Source: Sporocytophaga sp. (GTDB lineage Bacteria > Bacteroidota > Bacteroidia > Cytophagales > Cytophagaceae). Taken from it: a stretch of 64,000 bases of DNA. Of the stretch, positions 25,608-34,809 are shown piece by piece (the stretch's first letter is position 1; each line of letters begins with the position of its first letter). A program made the translations under genes and the position numbers. Below the pieces are notes generated by a model. The model saw only the letters and a list, made by a program, of their open reading frames with translations, was not told where the DNA came from and did not search any database. The stretch lies in contig JANQAB010000010.1 in the NCBI GenBank assembly GCA_024707265.1, positions 248,001 through 312,000 on the forward strand, read 5' to 3'.

Positions 25608-27095
25608 TCAGCTTTCAGCTTTAAGCCTTTCGCTTTTTACTTTCAACTTTAAACTTTCAACTTTATACCTTCTTCTCTTCTTAAAAAATAGCACAAGACC
25701 AATCACTACAACAATTAAATTGGCAAGAGCAGCAATCACCGTAATGATGTCTCTGGTGGTCTTACCCAGTGCATCTGTAAAGTGAAATTTATGAAGAAAT
25801 GCAAAACTTAGTCCCTCATAGAGATCTTTATCTTCAATACGGACAGAAAGTTTACCGCTTGATGTTTCCACGTAATAGCGCTCGTTGCCATTGTTATTGT
25901 ACTGGACTTTCATTACAGGCAAACGTTTGTTTACAAAGCCATATTCCCCACCAAAGCTGTTGATTTTTTTAACGGAAACAATCGCTTCCGCTTTATTGCT
26001 GCTATAGCTGTTTGCAAGAAAAGCAGCATAGATCTCCTCTCCATTGTTTAGTTCCTTCAGTGTCGAAACGTTCAGGTAAATGGTTTTTACTTTATTTTCT
26101 TGATCTATGATACTTGCCTGCCAGTACAAGCTAGTACCCATATTTACCACAGACAAATTATTCAACATTCCCAGTTCTTTAATTTTTGTAAAAAACTGAA
26201 GACTATCCCATTGAAGCTGTTGAACAGGAACAGCAGGTTTTACCAAAGACCCAGATCTGTTATCCGGTTTTATTTTTTCAAAGGCATGATACCCGCCACT
26301 GAAAGTAAACATCATGGTAGTGACGGAAACAAATATAGAAGTGATCCTGTGAAGCCTTCTGGTTTTCATGTAACTGTTCGAACGATCAGTAACCCTTACT
26401 TCATTGGAAATAAAATAAATATAGATCCCGCTGATCGCTACGAATAAAGCAAGACCACATAAAACTACAATTACAACATATCTTAAGCTGCCCAAAGCTT
26501 CCAGAAAACTCCAGCTGTGAAAGGCAGAGAAAAACCTGCTGAACCCATAACGCAGATCATTCACAGCAAAAGCCATCCTGTCTCCGAATGTTTCCACAAA
26601 AATCCTCAACCCATCTTCACGTTGAAAAGAGACTTTATAAACTGGTAACAAACGGTTAATGAAAGGATATTCATCCCCAAACTCACGAACAAGTGTGACA
26701 TCAGAGATTGCGGTCTTTTTATCTCCAAGAAAATGTCGGGAAAGATGGATCGCATACTTCTGATCACCGTCCTCCAACAACTTTCCATCTTCAGCATTAA
26801 TGTAAACCGGAATATCTTTCTGATCAGCCAAAACCTGATAGTATACTTTGCCATCAAGAGTTACAAGCTTTAAATTATCAATAGATTCAATTCCGTTCAT
26901 TGTAAGCGCTTCTGTCAAGCTCAGACGAACCTTATCCATATCTACAGGAAAAGAAGATAAAGACTGATTCTTTATCCTGGGCTTAAAGGTACTCATGACA
27001 GGATGCAGAATACCGCTGAGGGTCCACATAAGCACCGGTACAGCAATTATGATACTGACGCTTCTGTGCCACTTATAAATATTTTTGCGTATCAT
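25608..27095 (-). CDS. PepSY-domain membrane protein (PepSY_TM family)
   Basis: 495 residues with four main membrane helices (about 10-32, 200-227, 250-272, 445-470). The PepSY_TM signature is present: an N-terminal WHRSVSIIIAVPVLMWTLSG with His in the first helix, HSWSFLEALG and FLHKFHFTDALGK; periplasmic PepSY repeats follow helices 1 and 3. Members act with TonB receptors as inner-membrane ferric-siderophore reductases or uptake partners. It begins 21 bp after the TonB receptor gene, in one operon. The last 19 residues (VESLKLKVKSERLKAES) are encoded by the CTTTCAGCTTT-type simple repeat, so the tail is probably a read-through extension. Confidence 0.88.
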   Translation of the reverse strand: MIRKNIYKWHRSVSIIIAVPVLMWTLSGILHPVMSTFKPRIKNQSLSSFPVDMDKVRLSLTEALTMNGIESIDNLKLVTLDGKVYYQVLADQKDIPVYINAEDGKLLEDGDQKYAIHLSRHFLGDKKTAISDVTLVREFGDEYPFINRLLPVYKVSFQREDGLRIFVETFGDRMAFAVNDLRYGFSRFFSAFHSWSFLEALGSLRYVVIVVLCGLALFVAISGIYIYFISNEVRVTDRSNSYMKTRRLHRITSIFVSVTTMMFTFSGGYHAFEKIKPDNRSGSLVKPAVPVQQLQWDSLQFFTKIKELGMLNNLSVVNMGTSLYWQASIIDQENKVKTIYLNVSTLKELNNGEEIYAAFLANSYSSNKAEAIVSVKKINSFGGEYGFVNKRLPVMKVQYNNNGNERYYVETSSGKLSVRIEDKDLYEGLSFAFLHKFHFTDALGKTTRDIITVIAALANLIVVVIGLVLFFKKRRRYKVESLKLKVKSERLKAES

Positions 27096-27116
27096 CTCAG
27101 TATGTCTAAGGGTTCG

Positions 27117-29498
27117 TTATTTTTTACCGGTAAAATTGTATTGAATGCCTATTACAAATGATCTTGGAGCTGCAGGGGTAAAGGTTGTTCTGTCTGTCGC
27201 ATTATTACCTCTTGTAGCAGCATGCGCATAAAGTTCGTCTGTGAGATTCAGAATATTTACAAAGCCCTCTATTCCTTTGTATTCATATCCCACCCTGAAG
27301 TTTAAAACACTCACTCCTTCCATTCCCAGAAAGGTTTTATCCTGGTACCTCGCAGTGTTTGACTGATTCTGATACCATGCACTTATCCGCTGCCATTCCA
27401 GTGAGGCTCTGAATCCTTTAAGAAATCGCTGTGGCTTATAGGTCACTTCGCTATTGCCAATCCAGGCTGGTGCGGAGGGCATGATCTTTCCTCCTGCATC
27501 CTTGAACTCATCCGTTGATTTGTTGCTGATAAGAAATTCCTCAAATCTATGTACGGAATAACTTCCTCCTGCACGCAGGGTCATTGACTTGCACGGACGA
27601 ACTGTAATCGATCCTTCTAAGCCCTGATGAAATGTTTTCCCTGCACTCGCATAGTCTGTTGAATTATCAGGCATTCTGATATTCAGCAATTCATTTTTAC
27701 CCCACATGGTATAGAATGCCCAGTCAATATAAACGACGTTGTTCAGAAGTCCTGCCCAGCCTCCTATTTCTGCATTGTCAAATTTTGCAGGTTTTAAGTC
27801 ATAGTAAAACTGATTGGGATCTCCTACTGCAACATTCGGCCGCTTTCTGAAAATGGAAGTAAGGCTAGGGGGAGAAAAGCCCTGACTATAGTTTACATAT
27901 ATACCTGTGTTCTTTACTAGTACATAGGTGGCACCTATTTTTCCTGTTAACTGATCATACAATTTAGATCCTTTTGAATGATCCAGATAATTCTGGTAAT
28001 CAAAGGACATGCGGTCATACCTCATGCCGACCGTAATTTTCAGCTTTTTAACCGGACTCGTCACAAACTGAAAGTATCCTGCAGAATTCAGAAGATTTGT
28101 ACTATAATCTGCCAGTTTCATATCCGGTCTTTCTTTTAATACAATATATTTCTCTACGGATTTTTGATCAGGTCTGAGCTGCGCCTCCAGATCTATCTGA
28201 TGAGCTGAATAGGTCGTCGGTGAATAATCCAGATAAACACCGCCGGTCAATCGGGTATCCCAGAAACCGAATTGCTTGGTATGCTGGGCAAGAAGACCAT
28301 AGCTCTTGAAGACACTCTCGTTTATTTCTCCTGTTGCAGTTGTGCTACCAGATTTCCAACGGATTCCATAAGAGGGATTTTGTCCTATTAAATTATCCCG
28401 GAAAAAGCAGGATACAGTTGTCTGATTGTTTTTATTCCAGCTGTGTTCCAGCGTCAGCTTGGATCTCAGCGAATAGACTTCTCTGTAAGTAAAATCCGAA
28501 GTACCGGTATAGGCTCTGTTATAAAAAGCAATGCTGTCGACACTTCCGCTCATATCGCTGTGATACTTGTTATAGGATGTGGTCAGATAGAGTCTTGTCT
28601 TTTCGGTAAAAAGATAATCGAGACGTAGGTTAAAAGAATGCTTGTTAAAGCCTGAAAAGGCCTGCCATCCGTTGTTCTGGAACGAATAAAATCCTCCTGC
28701 ATAGATTCCGAACCTTTTGGTGATCATCCCTCCTGCTCCGTACTGCACTCTTCTGTACCCATAGTTATTGGCCTGAAATCCGATCTTTGCAGTGGGCACG
28801 GCTGTAGGCTTCTGCGTGATAAAATTGATCGCTCCTCCTACTGCTTCCGGGCCATATAAGGACGATACAGGTCCTTTTAATACTTCCACATTGCTGATGG
28901 CAAAGATGTTCATTTCTATCAAACCATTGTGGTTGAACAGTCCCATAGGACGCAGCGGTAATCCGTCTTCCATATACAGGAAATATGAAGAGGTCCCCAT
29001 TGGCTGACGGATAGACATGCCATGCTGTTCGTTGTTGAGATTTTGCATGACCACTCCCGGCACTTTACTGATGATCTCTGTCAGCAAAACTGGCTTGGTA
29101 TCATTAATTACTTCCTGTGAAATTTTACTGATTGCAATCGGCGCTTCTGACCTCAGACTGGCTTCTCTATTGGCAGTTATGATAACTTCCTGCATATCAG
29201 AAGCTGAGGCTTTTAAAGCAACGGTAATCTTTTTACCTTGAAGGGGTTTTACGTATTGATCTTCATACCCGAGCGACCGGATCAGTAGGCTGTCCGGACG
29301 ATCTGAAAGTTTAAGGATAAATGTTCCGCTGCCATCTGTCGTGGTTATATTGTCGGAATCCGCAATAATCAAAGCCCCTGGGAGGCTTTCTTTTGTCTGT
29401 GAATCAAACACCTTACCCTCCACTGTATATTGTGCCCAGGAAGAGCTACTGCTTAATAAAAGATATAGAATTAATATAAACTTACAACTCAGTTTCAT
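27117..29498 (-). CDS. TonB-dependent outer-membrane receptor
   Basis: 793 residues. Signal peptide (LLLSSSSSWAQ), carboxypeptidase-like regulatory domain (YTVEGKVFDSQTKESLPGAL, about 24-105), plug domain (EAPIAISKISQEVINDTKPV, with GPVSSLYGPEAVGGAIN), and a 22-strand barrel ending in the aromatic-terminal QYNFTGKK. The family imports siderophores, haem or metals across the outer membrane using TonB energy. The PepSY protein downstream and the Cys-rich small protein upstream favour an iron- or copper-chelate substrate. SusD is absent, so it is not a glycan receptor. Confidence 0.92.
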   Translation of the reverse strand: MKLSCKFILILYLLLSSSSSWAQYTVEGKVFDSQTKESLPGALIIADSDNITTTDGSGTFILKLSDRPDSLLIRSLGYEDQYVKPLQGKKITVALKASASDMQEVIITANREASLRSEAPIAISKISQEVINDTKPVLLTEIISKVPGVVMQNLNNEQHGMSIRQPMGTSSYFLYMEDGLPLRPMGLFNHNGLIEMNIFAISNVEVLKGPVSSLYGPEAVGGAINFITQKPTAVPTAKIGFQANNYGYRRVQYGAGGMITKRFGIYAGGFYSFQNNGWQAFSGFNKHSFNLRLDYLFTEKTRLYLTTSYNKYHSDMSGSVDSIAFYNRAYTGTSDFTYREVYSLRSKLTLEHSWNKNNQTTVSCFFRDNLIGQNPSYGIRWKSGSTTATGEINESVFKSYGLLAQHTKQFGFWDTRLTGGVYLDYSPTTYSAHQIDLEAQLRPDQKSVEKYIVLKERPDMKLADYSTNLLNSAGYFQFVTSPVKKLKITVGMRYDRMSFDYQNYLDHSKGSKLYDQLTGKIGATYVLVKNTGIYVNYSQGFSPPSLTSIFRKRPNVAVGDPNQFYYDLKPAKFDNAEIGGWAGLLNNVVYIDWAFYTMWGKNELLNIRMPDNSTDYASAGKTFHQGLEGSITVRPCKSMTLRAGGSYSVHRFEEFLISNKSTDEFKDAGGKIMPSAPAWIGNSEVTYKPQRFLKGFRASLEWQRISAWYQNQSNTARYQDKTFLGMEGVSVLNFRVGYEYKGIEGFVNILNLTDELYAHAATRGNNATDRTTFTPAAPRSFVIGIQYNFTGKK

Positions 29499-29849
29499 AA
29501 ATTTGATTGATTGTTAAAATCAGCCGGACAGGAAACTGTTGATTTCTGACTCTTCTCACGCCAATTTGAATAGCAGAATATCGGCAGGATTCAGGTCCGG
29601 ATTTTTTTATTATGTTGAGATTGAACTGTCCGTGAAAGACGGAGCTTTGAGATACCGTTGATCTGTAGTGTTCTGCTCAGGCAGATATTTTTTATAAACA
29701 GCAATAAATCATAATGCGCAAGTACCACAAGCATTCCAGATCGTTGTTTTGTAATGACAGAAAGCATGTAGTGTTTTTCCAGATGTTTATACATCAAGAA
29801 ATAGGCTATCAGGAATGATAAATGCTGTTAAAACAGGGTGGTTTTCTCC
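29499..29849. other. Gap upstream of the TonB receptor
   Basis: A 68-codon minus-strand frame at 29591-29797 lacks family features and is not called. No repeat or terminator is recognised. The leader of the TonB gene probably lies here if the operon has a second promoter. Confidence 0.5.
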
Positions 29850-30218
29850 TTAGCTGTTCTGCCGGGGAGGATGAAAGAATGAAAAATGAAACTGAAGATG
29901 GCTATCCTTTTTATAAGGAAGAAAATCAAATGAGGAGATCTGAATTAAACTGAATTGAACTGGAAAATTTGACTCAATAAACTGAATTTCAGAAGATACA
30001 TTATCAGAACTTAAAGCGCTTGTTTTTTTACTTTCAGTATCTAATTGCTTTTTCAGATAACACTTTCCCTGACAATTATTACCGGCTTCTTCCTTCTTCA
30101 CACAGAGGGTTTTGGCAATGATATCCCTGTTTCCTTCGAAAGAAGCAACGATCATGAACTTACTGAAGTTATGCAGTAATATTCCGATAATGGCCGCTAT
30201 AAGTAATAGTTGTTTCAA
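29850..30218 (-). CDS. Small cysteine-motif protein of the uptake operon
   Basis: About 122 residues if started at TTG 30218; a longer frame begins at 30302, but a promoter lies inside that extension. After a membrane helix (LLLIAAIIGILLHNFSKFM) comes ASFEGNRDIIAKTLCVKKEE and the motif CQGKCYLKKQL, then a Ser-rich region and a C-terminal FHPP. The NRDxIAKxLCV...C.GKCYLKK pattern is shared by small proteins that precede TonB receptors in Bacteroidetes. Three cysteines suggest metal binding. Function is not established. It lies 351 bp upstream of the receptor gene. Confidence 0.6.
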   Translation of the reverse strand: MKQLLLIAAIIGILLHNFSKFMIVASFEGNRDIIAKTLCVKKEEAGNNCQGKCYLKKQLDTESKKTSALSSDNVSSEIQFIESNFPVQFSLIQISSFDFLPYKKDSHLQFHFSFFHPPRQNS

Positions 30219-30235
30219 ATCTTCCAAAAGATGCG

Positions 30236-30265
30236 CAAATATAACCCTGAAAAGAACAAGTACAA
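30236..30265 (-). promoter_or_regulatory. Bacteroidetes promoter of the uptake operon
   Basis: Minus strand: TTG (30265-30263), a 19-base spacer, then TATATTTG (30243-30236), a full consensus match. The predicted transcript would start near 30229, about 11 bases before the TTG codon at 30218, which favours that start over the ATG at 30302. Confidence 0.6.
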
Positions 30266-30418
30266 TTATATGTTTCACAAAATTTGAAACCGGGCATGGC
30301 ACTTTATGTTATTACCAATTCAAAATAAATTACTTAGGCTTTCCCCTTCTTCTCAATTTTGAATCGGGATTTATGGGGTTTTAAAAAGTTTGCAACATCT
30401 ATAAACGTTGCAGTATAA

Positions 30419-31301
30419 CTAGTTTTTTAAAATATTATTTGCAACCTGGACACCATCTTCGAAAAGTGCATGGTGATCAAAATAAGGAACACCTCTTAAC
30501 ATTCCTGTTACAGTAAGTCTCCCAGAATCACCTAATTCTTTAACAAAAGATTTAGTAAGCGGAAAATAGTTTTTTTCTAATTCATTAGTCCAAAACACAA
30601 CCGAACAATCCATCTGATGTAAATTCTCATTATGGTTATATTCAATTGAATAAACTTCTCCACCTTCATCTGACAAAATATTTGTGACTTTTGAATTAAA
30701 TATAATGTTCAGATCATCAAATGCATTTAGTTTTTCAATTAAAAAGTCTTGACCTGATAATTGCTCTTTCTCTGATATGATGAGGGGATTTACATCATTA
30801 GCTCTTGCCATCAGATATTGATTTATCATCCAGTCACCATATCCAACTATTACAGCTTTTTTACCTTTAACAAAGAAAGCGTCTGACCAAGTGTCTAAGC
30901 TTAATCCTTTCCAACTATCCTCTGAATATTTAACAGAATCAGGAATCGGTGCTATTTTTCCTGAAGATGCCAATATTATATGTTTATCCGAAAATTGATC
31001 TTTAACTTCATACTTTTCTTCATCTACCCAAAGTCCCAAATTTAAAAGAGTATTTTGGTCATGAATAAATTCTCTATCTATCTTATACTTTCTCAGCTCA
31101 TTTATACATAAAGTATCAAAATGACCACCTTTCATCCATACAGGATTTAACCGTGTTGGCCCGATAAAAAAATACCCTCTCATAGGATAATCATAATCCA
31201 ATTCAAATATTCTTATCTTTTTTTCCAGCATTTAAGAGTGTTAAAGCGCATCCTATCCCGGAAAGACCAAATCCAAAAATTAAATATTCTTTTTCTTGCA
31301 T
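30419..31301 (-). pseudogene. FAD/NAD(P)-binding oxidoreductase, frameshifted
   Basis: Two frames give about 294 residues. The first (ATG at 31301) reads MQEKEYLIFGFGLSGIGCAL, a perfect dinucleotide-binding GxGxxG strand-turn-helix, to LLNAGKK. The second continues KKIRIFELDYDYPMRG, with the acidic residue that binds the FAD ribose, then a second Rossmann GKKAVIVGYGDWM (NAD(P)). The break is a run of seven A on the coding strand (31224-31218); six would join NAGK to KIRIFE. The layout resembles thioredoxin-reductase-like or ferredoxin-NADP reductase flavoproteins, though no CxxC redox pair is visible. It ends 28 bp before the 31330-31974 gene on the same strand. Confidence 0.75.
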
Positions 31302-31329
31302 AGAACATCTTCACATTTATCTTGACCAA

Positions 31330-31974
31330 CTACATCCCACCTGGCATTTTAATCTTTAATTGAATCTTCCCTCCCTGATTAAATCCTTCAATTATATACA
31401 TGTCTTGATCATTGTTGTACAAAAGATAAGGTCCAATTTCATCCAGCCTTTCTATATTTAAAGAATGATAATTAAGATAGATAATCCATGAAGACGGTAC
31501 ACTTACCATCTCTCCCGGATATTCCACAATTTGAAGCATTACTCCGTCTTTAATTTCCTTCATAAAAGTTGTGATAAATTTATTATGAAGGCCAGGTATT
31601 TCCGGGCTGGTCTTTGCCAGATATAATGTAGTATCTTCATCATACACATCTGAATACCAGTAATCCTCAAGACTGGTATACTCCTCATCATCATGCTCAA
31701 CTAATTCGATAGTAAAGTTATCCCTTTTAATCAGGAAGTACGGTTTTTGCTCATCTATTATCCTATCTGTATTCTTTCTTTTATTTGAGAATACTGATGT
31801 TATTCCTGCAAAGACAAGAAAGATTACTACAACTAACAATATCAGTGGAATAAGTATCAAGAGAATAGGTACACCAATAATTGCAGGAATTGATGATTTA
31901 GATTTATAAGAATAAAATTTCTCAAACTCAATTTTCATGATCGAACTATTAATTGACACTTTGTAATCAAGCAC
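31330..31974 (-). CDS. Hypothetical membrane protein
   Basis: 214 residues. One strong hydrophobic segment (about 33-56, AIIGVPILLILIPLILLVVV) is followed by basic residues (NKRK) and an acidic soluble domain rich in Asp, Glu and Tyr (for example EHDDEEYTSLEDYWYSDV). This orientation puts the N-terminus outside and the domain inside, or the reverse; topology is uncertain. No family recognised. An internal start at 31938 would give MKIEFEKFYSYK. It probably shares a transcript with the frameshifted oxidoreductase. Confidence 0.65.
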   Translation of the reverse strand: MLDYKVSINSSIMKIEFEKFYSYKSKSSIPAIIGVPILLILIPLILLVVVIFLVFAGITSVFSNKRKNTDRIIDEQKPYFLIKRDNFTIELVEHDDEEYTSLEDYWYSDVYDEDTTLYLAKTSPEIPGLHNKFITTFMKEIKDGVMLQIVEYPGEMVSVPSSWIIYLNYHSLNIERLDEIGPYLLYNNDQDMYIIEGFNQGGKIQLKIKMPGGM

Positions 31975-32098
31975 TTATTTTTCGTTTTCAAAATAAAACG
32001 ACCTCTGCCCTGGCTCTTCTCTTGAGGTGAGAAAACAGCTGAAGATATAATATATAATTTCCAAATTAAAATAACTAATAACATACCTACAATTCTGA

Positions 32099-32180
32099 GT
32101 CAGCATAGGGCTCCACCCTATGCTGACATAACATCACCCCCTCCGGGGGCTTCAAGAAACTTTACTATTTAACAGCACCA
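32099..32180. repeat. Intergenic tandem hairpins
   Basis: GTCAGCATAGGG, loop CTCCA, then CCCTATGCTGAC is a perfect 12-bp stem (32099-32127); CCCCCTCCGGGGG (about 32137-32149) and AGCCCTGGAAGGGC follow. Related in style to family B but a different sequence. The gap 31975-32244 holds no gene. Confidence 0.65.
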
Positions 32181-32244
32181 GCCCTGGAAGGGCGGCTTTG
32201 TGTCAACGTAGGGTATAGCCGCACGTTTTAAAGCTATGTCAAAC

Positions 32245-33219
32245 CTAATACCCCACAAAACTATACCTGTACATCTCACAAGCCACCTCCTCCTCCGGTG
32301 GAATATAGGCTATGAAGAAACCGTCTTCAGCAAAATAAAACTGATTGATCAAAAAGGGAATCACATACTTTTTAGACTCACCGGTAATTATGTTATAGCT
32401 GAACAAATCCGTGTAGTCCGAATAGGAGTTACTAAAAAATATCTTGTCTTTATAAGGGAAACTTAAAATACAATAATTATTTCCATGATTGATAACACTA
32501 CCATTACATAAAATCATTTCGTCGTTCACAAAGCTAATCTTATAAAGAAGAGTATCCTCTTTGAGAAAATCGATTTCCTCAAGGTCATATAGATAGTATA
32601 ATGAGTCATTATAAAAAATGAGATCATCAAAACTGAACAACTTATTATAGTCCGTAATAAACAATCTCTTCTTATTGTTTTCTAAGGTGATCGTATGGGT
32701 CTTTAAGTTTGATAAGTCCAGGTTGGAAATTGAAAATAATGAACTATGTGGCGTACTGGAATTATCGGTGATCATAATTTTGACCTGCCCGATATTATTC
32801 CGTCCTAGTTTTGTATCAGAAGGCGAAAAGCCATTTTTATATATAAAGAAATCTTTGGTATACTTCATCAGATCAATCTGATCATATACCTTACGTGAAT
32901 AAGGATTTAAAACATCTATCAAACCTTCCTCTTCATTCAAGTTCGCAGCAACCTTATTTCTGTTGAAGGCCAGGAAAAACAGACCGCTTTGTTCTAACTC
33001 AAACACTCTCTCATTAATTCTATTGATTCCAATGCTGTCTGTAGCAGTTACATTCAGAGATTTATCAAGATTAACGGCATTGGTAACTCCTTTACTGCTG
33101 TCGGCAATAGCCGAAGTACCGGAACTGTCCTTGGTTGTTGCTCCTTCTGGATGCTCCTTTTCTTTTACATTACAACCTGCAAAATAAAAGAACAAGATGG
33201 TGATAAGTACTTTTTTCAT
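32245..33219 (-). CDS. Hypothetical lipoprotein, beta-propeller-like
   Basis: 324 residues. MKKVLITILFFYFAGC is a lipoprotein signal with Cys16. A Ser/Asp/Thr linker (about 20-60) leads to a beta-rich domain with regular strand-turn repeats (for example LFSISNLDLSNLKTHTITLE and LFITDYNKLFSFDDLIFYND), similar in style to the 6-bladed beta-propeller lipoproteins of Bacteroidetes. That family assignment is uncertain. Probably outer-membrane anchored. It lies 58 bp downstream of the gene at 33278-33658 on the same strand. Confidence 0.65.
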   Translation of the reverse strand: MKKVLITILFFYFAGCNVKEKEHPEGATTKDSSGTSAIADSSKGVTNAVNLDKSLNVTATDSIGINRINERVFELEQSGLFFLAFNRNKVAANLNEEEGLIDVLNPYSRKVYDQIDLMKYTKDFFIYKNGFSPSDTKLGRNNIGQVKIMITDNSSTPHSSLFSISNLDLSNLKTHTITLENNKKRLFITDYNKLFSFDDLIFYNDSLYYLYDLEEIDFLKEDTLLYKISFVNDEMILCNGSVINHGNNYCILSFPYKDKIFFSNSYSDYTDLFSYNIITGESKKYVIPFLINQFYFAEDGFFIAYIPPEEEVACEMYRYSFVGY

Positions 33220-33277
33220 TAAAATTCAGTTAGATACTTATTCTTAACTAAAAAATTAATTCCCCAAAGCTTTATTT

Positions 33278-33658
33278 CTAAGGAGCCCATAAAACATAGT
33301 TATCAATATCATCATCAGTGCGTTCATCTACGAGTTTCCACTTTACAAATGATGCTATCTTTATAAGCAAAGTTAGATGACTTTCAAAATTTGATGCTGT
33401 GTCTTTGGAACAGATTAAAGTTATTAAATTTGTCCTTTCATTATTGCGGTCTCTTTCTGACCAATGAAGTAAGCTCTCAGCCTTTAATAGCTGAATATCC
33501 GTAAATGGAAACTCAGATACATTCCCAAACATCAGAGGCTCTTTTTCTTTTAATTCCGGTAAAGACTTGATAAAAGCTACTAAAGATAGTGTATCAAAGT
33601 CCCTGCTTAAATCTTCGTCGTAATAGATATTCAAATAATAGTATCTGTCTGACCACAT
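33278..33658 (-). CDS. Hypothetical protein
   Basis: 126 residues, soluble, no signal peptide or membrane helix. Starts MWSDRYYYLNIYYDEDLSRD and ends TDDDIDNYVLWAP. Aromatic and acidic, with predicted alternating strands and helices. It resembles in composition small immunity or SMI1/KNR4-like proteins but no motif proves it. Likely co-transcribed with the lipoprotein gene downstream. Confidence 0.5.
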   Translation of the reverse strand: MWSDRYYYLNIYYDEDLSRDFDTLSLVAFIKSLPELKEKEPLMFGNVSEFPFTDIQLLKAESLLHWSERDRNNERTNLITLICSKDTASNFESHLTLLIKIASFVKWKLVDERTDDDIDNYVLWAP

Positions 33659-33990
33659 ATTTGTTTTATTGGATTAGCTATTAAAGTCCTCATGACAATG
33701 AGGACCATATAATGTCAAAACATTAAAGACCTCACCCTAAATCCCTCCTGTAGGCGAAGGACTTGGATGGTCTTGTTAAATTAAGCTTTGTACGCATATT
33801 TATAGCTGTCAACTTAATCAAAAGAGCACTCAATATAAGTGCGATTAAAATCAATAATCTCTGCCAGATAGGTCGGTTTCATTCTTTTAGACAACTCAGA
33901 TGTTTCGCAAGCTCAACATGACAAGGTCAAGCTTAATAATTAACACAATATTCCCCACTGATCTCTTTACCATACCACCCTACTAACCCC
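33659..33990. repeat. Gap with repeat fragments of families D and E
   Basis: Contains GTCCTCAT-GACA-ATGAGGAC (33686-33705), a family E arm (GACCTCACCCTAAATCCCTC, 33728-33747) and a family D arm (33896-33925, CAGATGTTTCGCAAGCTCAA then CATGACAAGG). No coding region. Confidence 0.6.
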
Positions 33991-34689
33991 CTATTTCAAC
34001 GTCCCGAATAACCTGTCCCAGACCTTGGTATAAAATCCGAAATTGTGTTGCTCATGCTGATGGTGATCCACATGAAAGCCTGTATTGGCAAGCCATTGAA
34101 AACATACATGATGTTTAAGTGCTGCAGGAACAATTTCTTTACGCAGATGTCCGATAATGCCCATCGCAACATTCAATACCAGATAAAGCACTACTGCATA
34201 AATAGAAAAATCTATCGTAAATAATAACAACAGCCAGAGCGATCCGAAACCCAGTACTTCTACCGGATGCAGAACAAACAATGAAATAGCCGTTGGTGTA
34301 TCATAAGCATGATGCAGGTCATGATAGCGGTATACAAAGCTCAATTGGTGTATGACCCGGTGAAACACATACATCAGCAGATCCATGGCAAAGATCAATA
34401 CCACAAAATCAATTACGATATTTAAAAGACCGGATTCTAAATGGAAAACAATAAAGCCGTATTTAAAAAGCAGATACCCGGTCAGCGTAACAAGTGTATT
34501 AAAGAAAATAGTAGAACAGGTCCAGAAAACTTCTTTTAAGCTGATCAGGCGTTTCATCTCCGGCAGCAAACCATCCAACGCAAAGCCAAGCAACACGGCC
34601 ACCAATGCAATAACTGCATTTTCCAGTAAGAACAACAGGAATAAGATAACAAGATCTAAACGCTCTAAATATGCAAAAAATGCCTGCAT
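33991..34689 (-). CDS. Fatty-acid hydroxylase / sterol desaturase family protein
   Basis: 232 residues, four to five membrane helices. The di-iron histidine boxes of the superfamily are all visible: HRVIH (about 114-118), HDLHH (about 127-131), HPVEV and HVDHHQHE (about 207-214). The protein would be an integral membrane oxygenase that hydroxylates a lipid such as a fatty acid, sphingolipid or carotenoid. Bacteroidetes often make sulfonolipids and sphingolipids, but the substrate here is not known. Isolated gene. Confidence 0.9.
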   Translation of the reverse strand: MQAFFAYLERLDLVILFLLFLLENAVIALVAVLLGFALDGLLPEMKRLISLKEVFWTCSTIFFNTLVTLTGYLLFKYGFIVFHLESGLLNIVIDFVVLIFAMDLLMYVFHRVIHQLSFVYRYHDLHHAYDTPTAISLFVLHPVEVLGFGSLWLLLLFTIDFSIYAVVLYLVLNVAMGIIGHLRKEIVPAALKHHVCFQWLANTGFHVDHHQHEQHNFGFYTKVWDRLFGTLK

Positions 34690-34809
34690 GCAGTAATATT
34701 TTAACTACAAATTATCATTTTTTTCCAACATCTCTAACCCTCTTCATCTTTCCAAAAACATAAAACTATTTAACTACTTAATAATTAACGCTTACAACTT
34801 AAAACTTCT

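Noticed and set aside
29591..29797. A 68-codon minus-strand frame upstream of the TonB receptor
   Set aside because: No family features, basic and low-complexity, and located in the likely leader of the uptake operon.
32099..32180. Reading the tandem hairpins as a riboswitch
   Set aside because: No known riboswitch core motif, and the stems are repeat-like, in a gap downstream of a gene rather than in a 5' leader.
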